Assembly: GCA_902729315.2 (NCBI GenBank)
Contig: LR746278.1
Span: 3,605,501-3,669,500 of the forward strand
Reading direction: 5' to 3'
From: Spirodela intermedia
Taxonomy: Eukaryota > Streptophyta > Magnoliopsida > Alismatales > Araceae
DNA length: 64,000 bases
The position numbers and the translations under genes are program-made. Shown here piece after piece: positions 10,467 to 21,959 of this stretch; position 1 is the first letter of the stretch, and the number at the start of each line of letters is the position of its first letter. Below the pieces are notes generated by a model that ran no database searches, was not told the DNA's origin, and saw only the letters and a list, made by a program, of their open reading frames with translations.

Positions 10467-12534
10467 TCATTTGCTACCAGTTATGTCATTGTAGGCGCCC
10501 TTGATTTTCTCTAGCAGAGCTTCCCTGAACAAGATAGGAAGATGGAAGGTCACCCCAGTGATTACCAGCGGTGATCAGAAAAGAAGACGAAGATAACGAA
10601 GAATTATGTAGATTTTAGGTCTCAAAAGCTCGATCAAAGGCTAGATATGGAGTTGGATTCCCAACTCATACCCAGCTATGGTAATAGGCCCAGTCCACTG
10701 GAAGAACGAGCTATGGAGCCACTGATGATGGTTAAGTTTATAATTAAGAGAAAAAAAATCCTGACATAATAAATAAGATTTTTAGCAATTAATCAGGGAA
10801 GAAAAAGGAGCTAATAAATGAGATATTAAGGGTGGTGGCACCTGTCCGGCTTGAAGACTAAGTTCTGGTACACGAACCACTGCAAGAAAAGGAAGCAAGA
10901 AGATATCAGCACAGAAGAAATCTAAGTCTTTACAGCAGCCCAAGCTAGACAAGTGCATGTTGGGGAGCGTTGACATTGCTTTAGAAAGGCCCTCTCTGGG
11001 GGAGTCCTCACGAGAGAAAGCTTTCAAACCAGTTCAGACTTCAGGGACAAGATTTGACTTGTTTATATGCATTCATTTTATTCCACATATTCGCAACCCA
11101 TTTTATTCTCCTCATGCCTGGTTATTCAATGTTTTCTGGGGTTGACTTTGGCATGTCAGTGGGTGTCTACGTTTGACCTCTAGATCTTCGCATTAGGGCC
11201 CCATTTCAAATGGAGATTTACTCGTGAATAAAATGAGCAACAAAACCATGCGTTCTAACACAGCAGAAAATTATGAATAATTGAAGAACGAGATGAAAAG
11301 ATGAAGAAACCAGACTTACCCCCGTGTAACCAATCCCAACTAGCTCAAGAACACCTGGAAGCACAGGAAGCCTGTCAATTGCCTGTGAAAAAACACAACA
11401 CGATCATGAGGAGGCGTTGCTGTTGCTGGAGATAGTGACGAGAAGAACACAACGCTGGCAAGAGGAATTGATCCAAGATCTTTCATCCAAGTCCGAATGG
11501 ATTACCGAGACCATCCCTGTGGAGACCCACAGGGCAACAACTCCAGAAAACGCAAGTATGGCGATTGCATACTTATCCTCAACTTTGTTCCACTGTATCA
11601 TCGAAAGAAAAATGGGAAACATTTGGAGTCAACGCCTCGCATTCATACGCTTTGAATGTGGGATCAGTTGAGAGTATGACAAAAAATGCGGGGGCAGAGG
11701 AAATTGCACGGTACCGTATCTTGTAAGGTAATCACAACATCTGGCAAATCAGTGGAGCCTTCGCCAGGCCCCTCTCCGGCAGCACTTCTTGTTCTGGTCA
11801 GGGACTCATCGGAGGCCATTGCAATGACATGGCGCGCAGCCCTACGGCCTGGAAATGACATTAATCGGGATGAAGACGACAGGTATTATTGCTTTGAGAC
11901 TAACTAGCTTGGGGAAAACCAAGTTGATTCAAAAAAAAAATAGCGGGATCCGTAGAGGGACCGATGAACATGTTTGCCCAAGACAATGAGGAGACGGATG
12001 GATAGCTTCAGAGAGAGGAAACGGTACCTGAAACCAATTGTCTTACTTTTGGGGGAATCGAATCGAATCTCATGGGAATGGATGTCAACACTTGCGAAAA
12101 TGCAAATCAACAGATAGGTTTTCCCCGTGTAAGACCAAAATCTGTGATCCAGAAGATAAGCGAAAGATAGATGGGAAAGGGCGTTGCGCAGGATGGAGCG
12201 GTGAAAACGGAAGCAAGGTGTGAGGCCGTGGAAACTACAGAGCGCTAGGTCATTGCAAAAGCCAGGGGACCGTTCAGATGGACGGCAGTACACATCCAAT
12301 CGCACTGATCAGAACCTGGAAACGATTGGATTGAGGCAGCGAGGCACCGGCATTACATGCTGGTTAGCTCTACCACGGTGAGCAATGGAACCGAGACGAC
12401 TCACAGTAGGACCTCCGGAACGAGGGCAAAATCACGCGATGCGACGCCGGAAGCAGAGGGCGGGTGGAGAGGTTCCTTCCTTCCACCGGAGCCGACGGCG
12501 ACGTGAAGGCCAAGGTGGCTGCGGAGGCGGCCAT
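10467..12534 (-). CDS. CURT1B: CURVATURE THYLAKOID 1B-like protein, chloroplastic
   Basis: CURT1 proteins oligomerise at grana margins and bend thylakoid membranes. Exons in coding order: 12534-12374, 11841-11715, 11592-11506, 11382-11320, 10879-10842, 10524-10467. They sum to 534 bp, giving 177 residues. Residues 1-55 form a Ser/Ala/Arg-rich transit peptide. An acidic/Ser linker leads to TDLPDVVITLQDTWNKVEDK, a first membrane helix (about 104-124, AILAFSGVVALW) and a second (about 132-155, VLPGVLELVGIGYTGWFVYQ). The C terminus FKPDREALLEKIKGAYNDI would be the amphipathic helix. The WxKVEDKYA...VVALW and AIDRLPVLPGVLELVGIGYTG segments match CURT1B better than CURT1A. Exon 2 must use the distal of two nearby acceptors; the one 7 bases upstream leads to an early stop. 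It runs convergent to phytoene synthase. Confidence 0.93.
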
Positions 12535-12892
12535 GGCGCTAGACGGAGACGGAGAATGGTTTTCCGGCGCCCTCCTCCTCCCTGTCCTCTTCTTCTTCTT
12601 CGTCGCCGCCCTTGGCTGCGGCAGCGGCAGCGGCAGCGGAAGCAGCCAACCGCCCAATTCCCCGATCCGGATAATGCTGACGTGGGAACGTCTCATTGGA
12701 CGGGGGGTCCTCAGAATGCGAGGCATCTTCTGTCCGCCTATGCTTTGGGTGAGCCATTGAGGATGATACGCGCACGGTGGAACCCACCACCGCTTCCAGG
12801 TGGACCTTGGGGCCATCTTTACGTCTGACGTGTCAATAGACACTAGATGGGACGTGCCAACTAGGCGCATACACCGAGTAGATTTTCCCCGG

Positions 12893-12896
<4 letters not shown>

Positions 12897-12949
<53 letters not shown>
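12897..12949. repeat. Long (CT)n microsatellite upstream of CURT1B
   Basis: About 26 CT units (GA on the CURT1B sense strand), roughly 370 bp upstream of the CURT1B ATG. Confidence 0.95.
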
Positions 12950-12950
<1 letters not shown>

Positions 12951-13157
12951 ACTGGGCCTCCGTCCTTTCTGGAATATTGTCCGGTGCAGAACCAGCCGAC
13001 GGAGGACCCCCCCCCCAACGCACAGGAACAAACTCTCTCTCTCTCTCTCTCGCTCCCTCTAACTGGGCCTCCGTCCTTGTTCTTTCTGGAATATCGTAGA
13101 CCCAGCCGACGGAGACCCAACACACAGGAATGCTCTCTCTCTCTCGCTCTCTGTTGA
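12950..13157. repeat. Tandem duplication upstream of CURT1B
   Basis: Two units begin at 12950 and 13061 with AACTGGGCCTCCGTCC. Each continues with TTTCTGGAATAT-GT, CCAGCCGACGGAG, a short ACCC tract, CACAGGAA and (CT)n. The second is shorter and has small indels. With the (CT)n at 12897 they form a stack of decayed repeats in the likely promoter region. Confidence 0.85.
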
Positions 13158-13159
13158 AC

Positions 13160-14150
13160 CGCTATAGAATCTGCAAGCCTTGGGACGGAGTTGAGTGGCG
13201 TCATGGGGCTTCGGAGCTTGATAGAGCTGGTGGCGGACGGTCGCCGGCGAGGATGGCGGGGGGACTGGTGGAGCTGTGAACACAGAAACATCGGTAGGAG
13301 AGTCTGGATTGGTTCCCGGTGGTAGCAGTTGCAGGTGAGGACCTGGCCTAAGCTCAAAAGAAAAAGCTGAAGATGGGAAGAAGACGGAGACTTGGACTGT
13401 GGGAATGGTAGTGGAGAACTGAGTAGGTGTTCTCAGGTCTGCCAGATTGAAGCTACTGTTGCAGGAAGCTGCGTTCCGGCGACCTCCAGACGAAGATTTA
13501 TATCGATGGGGAAGAAATCGAACATGTGTGGTGTTGTGTAAGGATTATAAATCATTCAGAAAAAAAACAGATTTAATGTAATATTTTTACTACTTTTAAA
13601 TGATAATTGAGAATTATTAGTAAGATTAGGATGTACATACCACCTTGTAATGGCACACTCTTTCCAAGATTAGTCAATCATTGGTGGAGGCTGATTAAAA
13701 ATGTCAATAAGTTTTTTTACAATTTTTATAAAAATTGATGATCATATCTCCCTTATAGAAACTTTTGTGATCTAATAAAATTATGCCTTATGTCTTTAAT
13801 TTTTTTTCTTGAATAGATGATGGATTTTTTTACTTAATTACTTTCACTAATTTTCTTCTGAATATTTAACTAATTTAATTCAATAATTCTCAAGTTATGA
13901 TTTTAATTAGATAATTTAGGCAGATTAACTACTAGGCGAGACATTTTCAACTTCAATTACAAAGAAAACAACTGAAGTTTTTTCTTGAATTAATTCAAGA
14001 AATTAGGAATCAATTCACTCCCCCTTCTAAGTCATCTAACTATCTAAATACCCAAAAAAGAATAATTGACTTTTAATTTATGCAAAAATTGATTATGTAG
14101 GTCAATTGCCAATAGAGGGTCTTCCTCTAGCTATTATACCTTACTAGGTA
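13160..14150. other. Intergenic DNA, partly retroelement-derived
   Basis: Up to about 13520 the sequence is GC-rich and looks like old promoter or repeat sequence. From 13540 it turns AT-rich and leads into the copia relic, with no readable frame of its own. Confidence 0.35.
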
Positions 14151-14154
14151 CTAA

Positions 14155-14490
14155 TCCCATAATGTCATAAATATGAAGTATTGTGGGTAAAAGTTATTCA
14201 AGAAATTTTGAAGATTAAATAGATTGATTCTATTAAACTATATTGTGACAATAAATTAACCATTAGTATAACTTGTAATCTAGTATAATCTAGTCATATA
14301 AATCATATTGAGATGGATTGATATTCCTTTGAAAATTAATTGAAAAGTGGTATTGTATGTACACCAATACATATCATCACATGATCAGTGACTAGACTTA
14401 TTTACCAAGGTCTAAGTAATCTTATATTTCAAAAACTTTGCTTCCAAGTTAAAAATAAATGATATCCACTCACCAACTTGAGGGGGATAT
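14155..14490 (+). mobile_element. Degenerate Ty1/copia RNase H fragment and polypurine tract
   Basis: Conceptual reading of the plus strand, with several stops, gives the C-terminal landmarks of a copia polyprotein. A KLYCDNK segment (near 14239) is the RNase H active-site region. It is followed by a decayed SSHINHIEMD, a GIVCTPI segment, a GLSNLIFQKL segment and finally TNLRG. The purine-rich TTGAGGGGGA at about 14479-14488 sits where the polypurine tract precedes a 3' LTR. It is heavily mutated and cannot move. The 3' LTR after it was not delimited. Confidence 0.7.
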
Positions 14491-14869
14491 ACTATGTTTT
14501 TCCTCTTTATTTGGTACTTATTATATTGTCCTTCATGAGACCAATCAAATTTGGACCAAGCTAGACTATTTATTATAATTGCAACTAATTCCCATGGTTA
14601 TTTCTCTCTCTGGTCTTCCTTCATAACTCTCCTTTCTGAAAATAAATAGTTCCTTATTTGAGAGAAAATCCAACAAAATTGCATAGTTTGGACTTCAAGG
14701 TAGTGCATGATAAGTGTTTCTTTAAAAGATCAAATTCACTTACTAAAACATTTGAAAGACACTTCATTCTCCTTAGATCTGATCAACATGATACTAAATT
14801 TCTATCAAGGATTGGTACATACGTATTTTTCTATCAATAAATTGGTTATTGATCATTCCCAATGCAATT

Positions 14870-14955
14870 AACAAAGTCAACTAGGAAGGATGCCTTGAAC
14901 TAATGGAGACAATGAACAAAGTCAACTAGGTAGGATGCCTTGAACTAAAGGAGAA
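14870..14955. repeat. 45-bp tandem duplication
   Basis: AACAAAGTCAACTAGG-AGGATGCCTTGAACTAA-GGAGA occurs at 14870 and again at 14915, a 45-bp period, with two substitutions. Confidence 0.9.
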
Positions 14956-15352
14956 CACTACCCCCTCTTACACAATTGTAAGTTCTGAAAAATTATTCAA
15001 GACCATTCATTGAAATAATGAATGCTTATGATGATGGTATGAGGGAGATGCTCCATTATACATTCTTTGTTTTGGCACCTTAAAATTAAGGGGAAGCAAA
15101 ATAGGCGTTTGCTTGAAATACTAAACTTTGTCTTGTCTTTTGATGAGATAGAAAGAGGTTTCACAATAAAATGGTAAGGGTCTATTATGGATCTATTGTG
15201 AGCCTTATTACATCAAGAAACATCTATTCTCAACACAAAGAAAATATCAAATTCCTCTACTCAGCAAAGTTCTACACCAAGGTCAAGAAGGCGAGAATTG
15301 TTCGTGCATGCCCACTTGGAATGGTTCAATCATCAGATGGTATGTGTGTGAG

Positions 15353-15393
15353 TTTCTTTTTCTTTTTCTTTTTCTTTTTCTTTTTCTTTTTCT
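15353..15393. repeat. (TTTTTC)n microsatellite
   Basis: About seven units of TTTTTC, a simple pyrimidine repeat in intergenic DNA. Confidence 0.9.
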
Positions 15394-15920
15394 TCTTGGA
15401 GAGTTCAATGTTCTTGCTCAATACATCACTCACAGATGGTAGAGAATTCAAATAATCAGCTTATGGAAGTTGGGCACCATACTTACACGACATATGATGA
15501 TGCATAACATCACTTTGTGACTGCCCTAGCCCCAGTCTCTGAAGAACCCTGCATCAAAATCCATCAGACAATCAAGATATAGTGAGCAAACTTTCTCCCC
15601 TTCGCAACTTTTCAGCCAAAAATCATTTCTTGATCCTTCAAGTCGATTATACCGCCAAGTATTTCAGTTGGGCGTCTTCCAAGATGTTCTTTCATAGACA
15701 GCTCAAACTGAATGTGATGACGCTCCACATTTCATAGAACTCTCTTCCTCCCCAGATATGTGCTCTTTGTAACCAATCTTCCTGGCAGAGATATTTCCAG
15801 GCCAAAATATCCTAAGACATTGAAAGGTCGTAGCTTACATGATATACAATCAAATGATTTTGCAGTGAGGAGGGGCCTCGGAATCATTAGTTGCCAAGAG
15901 TGGCATATCCCCATTAATAT

Positions 15921-18900
15921 TCATAACACATCAAGACATCGTAAGCAGTAGCGGTTGATGAGCTTCTCAGAGAGGCTGTCGGTTTCAGGAACTAGCGAAA
16001 AAGTCAAACCGTTCCAGAAATGAAATGTAGTTGACTCATTCAAAGTCTTTGCTAAAAGAGTAGATTGCTCGGCTCTCTCGACTTCATCAACTGGTGCACT
16101 GAAATACCTGAAATCAATGAAAAACCCGTCCAGCAAGGTAAGCAAAGGTTGGGAAGAAATTCATGTCAGTCGAGGCTACATTCTTTCCAAATCAGCACAA
16201 GGACCCGTATGCAACAGTGAGCATATACTATCAGTTTCTCTGCATCGATTACACAGGCCGACTCATGAGACGGGTCAAGACTTAGCAAATAGACCAATAG
16301 AGAAACAGTTTCATTTCTGCTTTCAGTGATTCATCATATTCACGTGTAAATGGCACTGATGAAACCCATCTCACAGATTAATCAGTGAGAATACTTGTGA
16401 GTACCTTAAAATGCTACCGGCACTTATAGGGAAGAACTTATGAAATGGCTCCATATTAAGGTGAAACTTTGACTGAAGCTTATTCGCCTTTCCAGCAAGT
16501 CTCCTGATCACTCTTGTTAAGAGCTCAGCCCCATTCCACCTCAGTCGGGTATCATCATACGTTGAGTGGAACTCCTTCAGACATTCCATTATAACACGGC
16601 TGCAAGTGTTTTCCACATCATCATGTAAAAGATCACAAATGGTAGACAAAATGCCGCAAATAAATTCGATGGAAGGACAAAGTGTTTTATTCAGAGTGGC
16701 GAACGAGAAGGTGTGAGAAATCAGTCTGTGCTTATTTGATAATAAAGCGTATCTTAAGCAGCCATTCACGTCAGTTTTTGTTAAAGTTACAAGACAGGTA
16801 CTATAAAACAAGTATCCCATTATTCGGCCATAAATGATATTCTTTCCACGTATTATCAAACAAAAGCAACATTAATGCATACACCATCATGAAATCTAAA
16901 ACAATCATGAGATGAAAAGCATGTAGCGAATTGATTACAGAAGCGAATTAAACCCAACTGCAGAAAAAGAAGATGAGGAATCAATCGAGTTTTAGCTATT
17001 TTAGCTCGTGTGAAATCATACCAACCACCAAATTAATACAGTTTCCCACAGGCTACATCCCATTACAGTGGTTTGAAATAAATTGTCGGGCTAATTCTGA
17101 AAGTCAGCCATTCTGAGAGAAGAGTCTGATTCAGGTAAGAGGAAAAAAACGGAAAAACTGATATCCACAGAATCATTGATTACATAAACAATCTACTTTA
17201 CAACAGAGGAAAAACTATGATGGAAGTTCAGAAAAGGATTTCAAAACAGTAATAAAGCCCCCAGCCCAGATATTATTTCTCTTATGGGCAGGGGCAGGGG
17301 CTGGCACAGAAGGAGATACAGGAAGCAGCAACCAGAGGCAATGGCTGCCAGCAATTAGCAGCAACCAGATGAGTTGACGTTTTCTTTTTGGAGGACAGTT
17401 ATCAGGGACCAATAGTCAATGGGAGTTGCTAGAACTGTGAGCAACGGTCAATGGCGATCAGTGGGGTCTAAGAAACACAAAATGATATAAAATACGTAAA
17501 TGAAGTACTATGATTAGACTAAAAACGGTTTTCTGTTATTTTGACTTCCTACTTTTCCAATAATTTCTCCATCGCTTTATTCAACACTTGCCATCCTTCT
17601 TCTTACTCTAACCCCTGTTGCTCAGCTAATGCTGAGACTCTTCCATATTCTTCCTCGGAAAGCAAATACTGCCAGAAGGCAGCTGATACAAGCGAATTAC
17701 CAACTATAGGCAAATTAGGCCTAATTTCGAGGTGAACTTCGAAAATCTTGACACCTCAGACTCCTTGGCCCGACCACCGCAAGAAAAGACGTCTGGCTAC
17801 TGCCAAGTGCTATCAAAATGCAGACTCCCAGTACCATCAAACCACACTAGTAATGGTTAATCCTCCAAATACCCCAGAGCTTTTTCTGCTCCTGCTTAAA
17901 TCTTTGTAGAGCCAGCCATAAAATCTGAATTTTCAGAATGTTTTTCCCAACAAAATATATATATTAAAAGACTAACGACCAAACGCACATTAACAAGATC
18001 TCCTTCGGGGTAACTGCTTCTCATAATCTCTGCACTCTACAAGTGCTCGGCATGAAACCTCAGAGGTGACCTCGACAGTAAGACATTAAGGAAATTTTAA
18101 ACCAGTGCCAGCTCCACCTTTCCACCTCTGCATTCTCGGTGTTACCATTCCTCTGCGGCTGCCCTACCAGAAAAATGAGTTCCTTATGGCTCTAATTCCG
18201 CAAGGTACCATATTCATAACCCTTAAGCTCATACATCACTCTTCGGCCTTGCCACCTTTCAAGTCAGAAAGTGGATAGTTCAAGCACTAGATTCGTCATA
18301 TTTATATCCTAAAACTTTTACATAGTGATGATTTTTTTACCAGGATAGGTCCACACTAAACATCTATGATCTGTCAAGGTTAGCCTTCACCATTCATGGG
18401 AAAGAACCGGCTACTTCACTTGGTCCATATTTATCTAATTATTGAATTCATTGAATGAAAAATGATTAGCATACTTTACATGTGTAATCTTTAAATTCAC
18501 TCAACACTATACTACCCCTTCAAGTACGCCTTCAGCTTCCACCTTATTGCACACTTTGATAGGGTACTTAATAGAAAAGCACAACTTCAAGATCTACATT
18601 TCCATCAGGTTCAAGGCTGTTAAACAATTAATCGCCACATCAGAAGGATGATGCTCCAGCAGCTATGAAATAAAGTTAAATTTTTAACACTCAGTTGGCA
18701 AACTAGAACATTGAGGGAGCAAGATTTAAACGAATTGCTCTTTTCGCCAATGACAAACTCGAAAAATGATGGAACAATAACCTGACAAAAAAAACATAAT
18801 TCCAGCAAATGAAGTGATTGAGATACCTATGCCTGTCAAATGCCATCACTGCTCCATTAAATATAGGATCCCCACCCATTTCATTCTCCATGCCAATAGA

Positions 18901-21883
18901 ATTCTTCAGAGAAGACAAAGGTTTCAGAACTATCACATCAGTATCTAGGTAGACTCCACCATATCTGGAATTTAGAGTAACAATAAACGTTAAAAAAAAG
19001 GGTTACAAGTCGCTATGACTTAATATTCATGATACTGAAGAGGATGTAACAAAGCACAAAAACAAAGCTGTGAAAATGGAATATTCATGTACAAATAATG
19101 ACAAATCAGAACACAAACCAAACAAGAAAGTCCAAACAAAGTGAAAATGGAATATTCACGTAAATTTCAAAAGGAAATCGGACTGTACAGTTTTCTTACT
19201 TTAAGAGACTGTATTGAATCAGAAAACAGTTTTTATATGCTTTTTTAAAAATGATAAAAACCACACTTACTTGTACAGAGCAGCAAGCCGTATCAGCTCA
19301 CTATAATGAATGGTATAGTGTTTCGTCTTTCTCCATTTGAACCACACTGATGCAAATATGTAAACAGGAGTATCTTTTAGAAGCTCATCAAGATTGGGCA
19401 TTGCAACAGCAATTCTGAAGCTGCAGAAGGAGGGAACATTCAAAAGTTATTATACCTTATTCCAAAATGCTGTGGTACAGCCAAAACAGGTAAACGACAG
19501 AAAGTTGACATGGAAATCTCCACGATTAAAAAGTAATGCTTAGTTCCCCTTTCCCATATTTTTTTAATTAAAAATAACTCCTTCGAGAAAAAAGAATTCC
19601 ATAAGAACGAAATGAAAGGTTCATGAAGCGCCTTAAAAAGTATACCGTACTAATGTACTCCGACACATCTCTAATGACAATTCAGAATCATTTCCTATAG
19701 AATACGTTTTCTTCCAGAGATTCATTATTTTCATTTTTCATATGGTCCTCTGAAAGTTCCTTCCACCAGATGAATACCTTTCATGGGTCTGCCACTGCAC
19801 TAGTTTGCACTAATAGGTCTCTTGTTTTTGGAAATGGATTTCCCAATATAATTCATTGACACCCATACTGATCAATTTCATGAAGATCCCTTCGAATCCA
19901 TAAGATTATAATGTTCAATTAGAGACAAACATAAACATATGACCAAAAGTACATATTAATGAATATTCATAAAAAGGGTCGAATAAGATAAAACCTAGAT
20001 GTTATAGAACAGTCAGACCACTCATGTCGAGTAGTAATGAACACTGCAAGTAAAGTGACGTTCCTGGAAATTAACTGAGTATTGACAACTTGGAAGATGA
20101 CATCTATACTAGGGTTTGCTAGGGAGACTTAGCTGGAAGATATCGAATCAAGATCCAGAGAGATTCTAATATGGAAAAGACTCTGGTTCAGAGTTGCACA
20201 ACATGGAATTACAGGCTTTTCTTGAATCCAATTAGCGAAAATAAAATTTTATGCACACAATCCAAGCTTTCAGTCTGACGTCAGTCTTCACTGAAAGCAT
20301 AAGCATTCATCACCCAGGATGGCATAACATCATGGAAAACTCTCTAGAGATGTGTTTTGTCCAAATACAGCAAGTAATCTGCATATTAATAATGTGAATA
20401 GGCCGTGTAAAGAAACACTTAAAAAATTACAAATAACTCATCTATCATGTTCCACACTTCATCCAAAGTAAGCAGTTTGTATACACAGTCACAAAAGCTT
20501 TTTACTCTTCAGAAACGTGACTTTACACTGTTAGGTTGAGTGAAGACGTTCTGAAATTTCCGATCAAATATTATAGGCAAGTGCATTAATTTTGTAGGGT
20601 CAAATAATGAAATATCTAACACTAAGTTTCTAACTTAAAATCGCCAGAGGGAACCAGAGAGGTGATAACTGGTTAGTGAGAAACTACCCATCCTTCACAA
20701 AGTCCGTAAAGAAGTCCAGTTCCAATGTCTCGGAAAACACGAGAACACAGGCATCTTTGTTATGATGCAGAAGACTTTCCAGACCCCGCTGGTGTCGAAT
20801 GCCATAACCCCACGGTGGACTGTTCCAAACCATGAAAACCCTCAAGGAACATTGCCCACTATAGAGAAATCTATCCACGAACTCTGAAAATGATGAATGC
20901 TGCTCTAACCCCGGGTAGTATCCCCAATGTCGATTATCAGGATACACGTGGTGGCCTATCTTATTTAACGGAAGAAGATCAAGATTCTTCCGCCTCGGGA
21001 CTGGCTTCTTCGCTGTGCCCAGAGCCTTCCTTTCTATCCTTTTTTTCTGGCTTGGTTCCCCGATAAAGGGAGTCTTCTGAAGCTCCTTCATCATGGCCTT
21101 CTGCAGCAGCCGGTCACCCCTGGTGAGACCCGTCAGGAAAGGCCCGTCAGGATCTTGCAACAGAGGGTGGTTCATTGGGTTCATCTGTTCCACGCTCGAT
21201 GTGAACATCTTGTCCTGCTTCAGGAACCTTCCCTTCGCCTCAAACCACGGCGCCCAACCTTCACGCAGCGGCGACTGGCCACCAGCAGAGGACCCCACTT
21301 TCAGCAGAAGAGCATCCTCGATCGACCGGATCGAGGCCAGTTTGGATCTGATCTCCTCGTCAACCGGCTGGTCATCGGATGCAAAAGCGATCCTGCTCCG
21401 TTGGCGGGCGTCATTCCCCGGGCCATCGTCGACGAAGAGAGAAAATTCCCCCGGATCAGGGCGCCACCGGTGCCCTCGAGGCCTACCAAAGGACCTCCGC
21501 ATCACGCCGGTGGAGTGATCCCAGAAGAAGCCGCCAGATTCCAGGTCTGAAGCACCCCTTTCCGCGACCTCGTCCTCCGACTCCCCTGCCTCCTCGACGA
21601 CGTCGAGGGCATCGATGAGGTCATCCGCAGAGTCATCGGGCACATCATTATCAACGTCGTGAAGGACGACGCCAGAGTCGATACCGCCGACATTAGCTAA
21701 ACTGCTCCGACCAACGGGGAAACGCGAGGAAGAGGAGGAAGATAAGCGGGAGTGGAGGACGGAGATGGAAAGCAGGAGGAGGAATGCTGCCACCGCCGCG
21801 CAGCAGAGCTGGGAGCCGTAGCGGGACCGCCGCCGGGCAGAAGAGGAGCGGAGCATCTGAGTTGCTGGGAGAGTCTCCCGCAT
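15921..21883 (-). CDS. Alpha-1,4-glycosyltransferase family protein (At4g19900-like)
   Basis: A predicted type II Golgi glycosyltransferase of the plant family with a Gb3-synthase-type domain; the substrate is not known. Exons in coding order: 21883-20688, 19420-19271, 18964-18827, 16599-16405, 16107-15921. They sum to 1,866 bp, giving 621 residues, close to the Arabidopsis member. An Arg-rich cytosolic start is followed by a membrane anchor at about 26-43 and an acidic, low-complexity stem. The catalytic part begins with VFMVWNSPPWGYGIRHQRGLE. It includes HYSELIRLAALYKYGGVYLD and the sugar-nucleotide/metal DxD motif as DTD at 456-458. Near the C terminus come STYDDTRLRWNGAELLTRV and FHFWNGLT. 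An ATG at 21856 (MLRSSS) may be the true start; the one at 21883 adds nine residues. Intron 3 is 2.2 kb. Confidence 0.93.
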
Positions 21884-21959
21884 GAAAGAGGAACCGAAGA
21901 ACTCGGCCCGGGCGGGGGGAGTTATTAACGTTATATTTTATAAGTTTGTTTACCAAATA

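Larger units (their letters stand above)
14490..15900. other. AT-rich intergenic DNA after the copia relic
   Basis: Probably includes the decayed 3' LTR and flanking DNA. Frames at 14658-14840 and 15171-15455 (+) are short and match nothing I recognise. Confidence 0.3.

Noticed and set aside
12385-12828. Long plus-strand frames across CURT1B exon 1
   Set aside because: They are antisense shadows of the GC-rich transit-peptide exon and repeat-rich promoter.
12370-13125. 251-codon minus-strand frame including CURT1B exon 1
   Set aside because: Most of it is translated (CT)n repeat and promoter. The real start is the ATG at 12534, and coding leaves the frame at the donor at 12373.
16406-16859. 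Upstream extension of the fourth glycosyltransferase exon
   Set aside because: The sequence before 16599 is intron. The acceptor there restores the phase and the family match.
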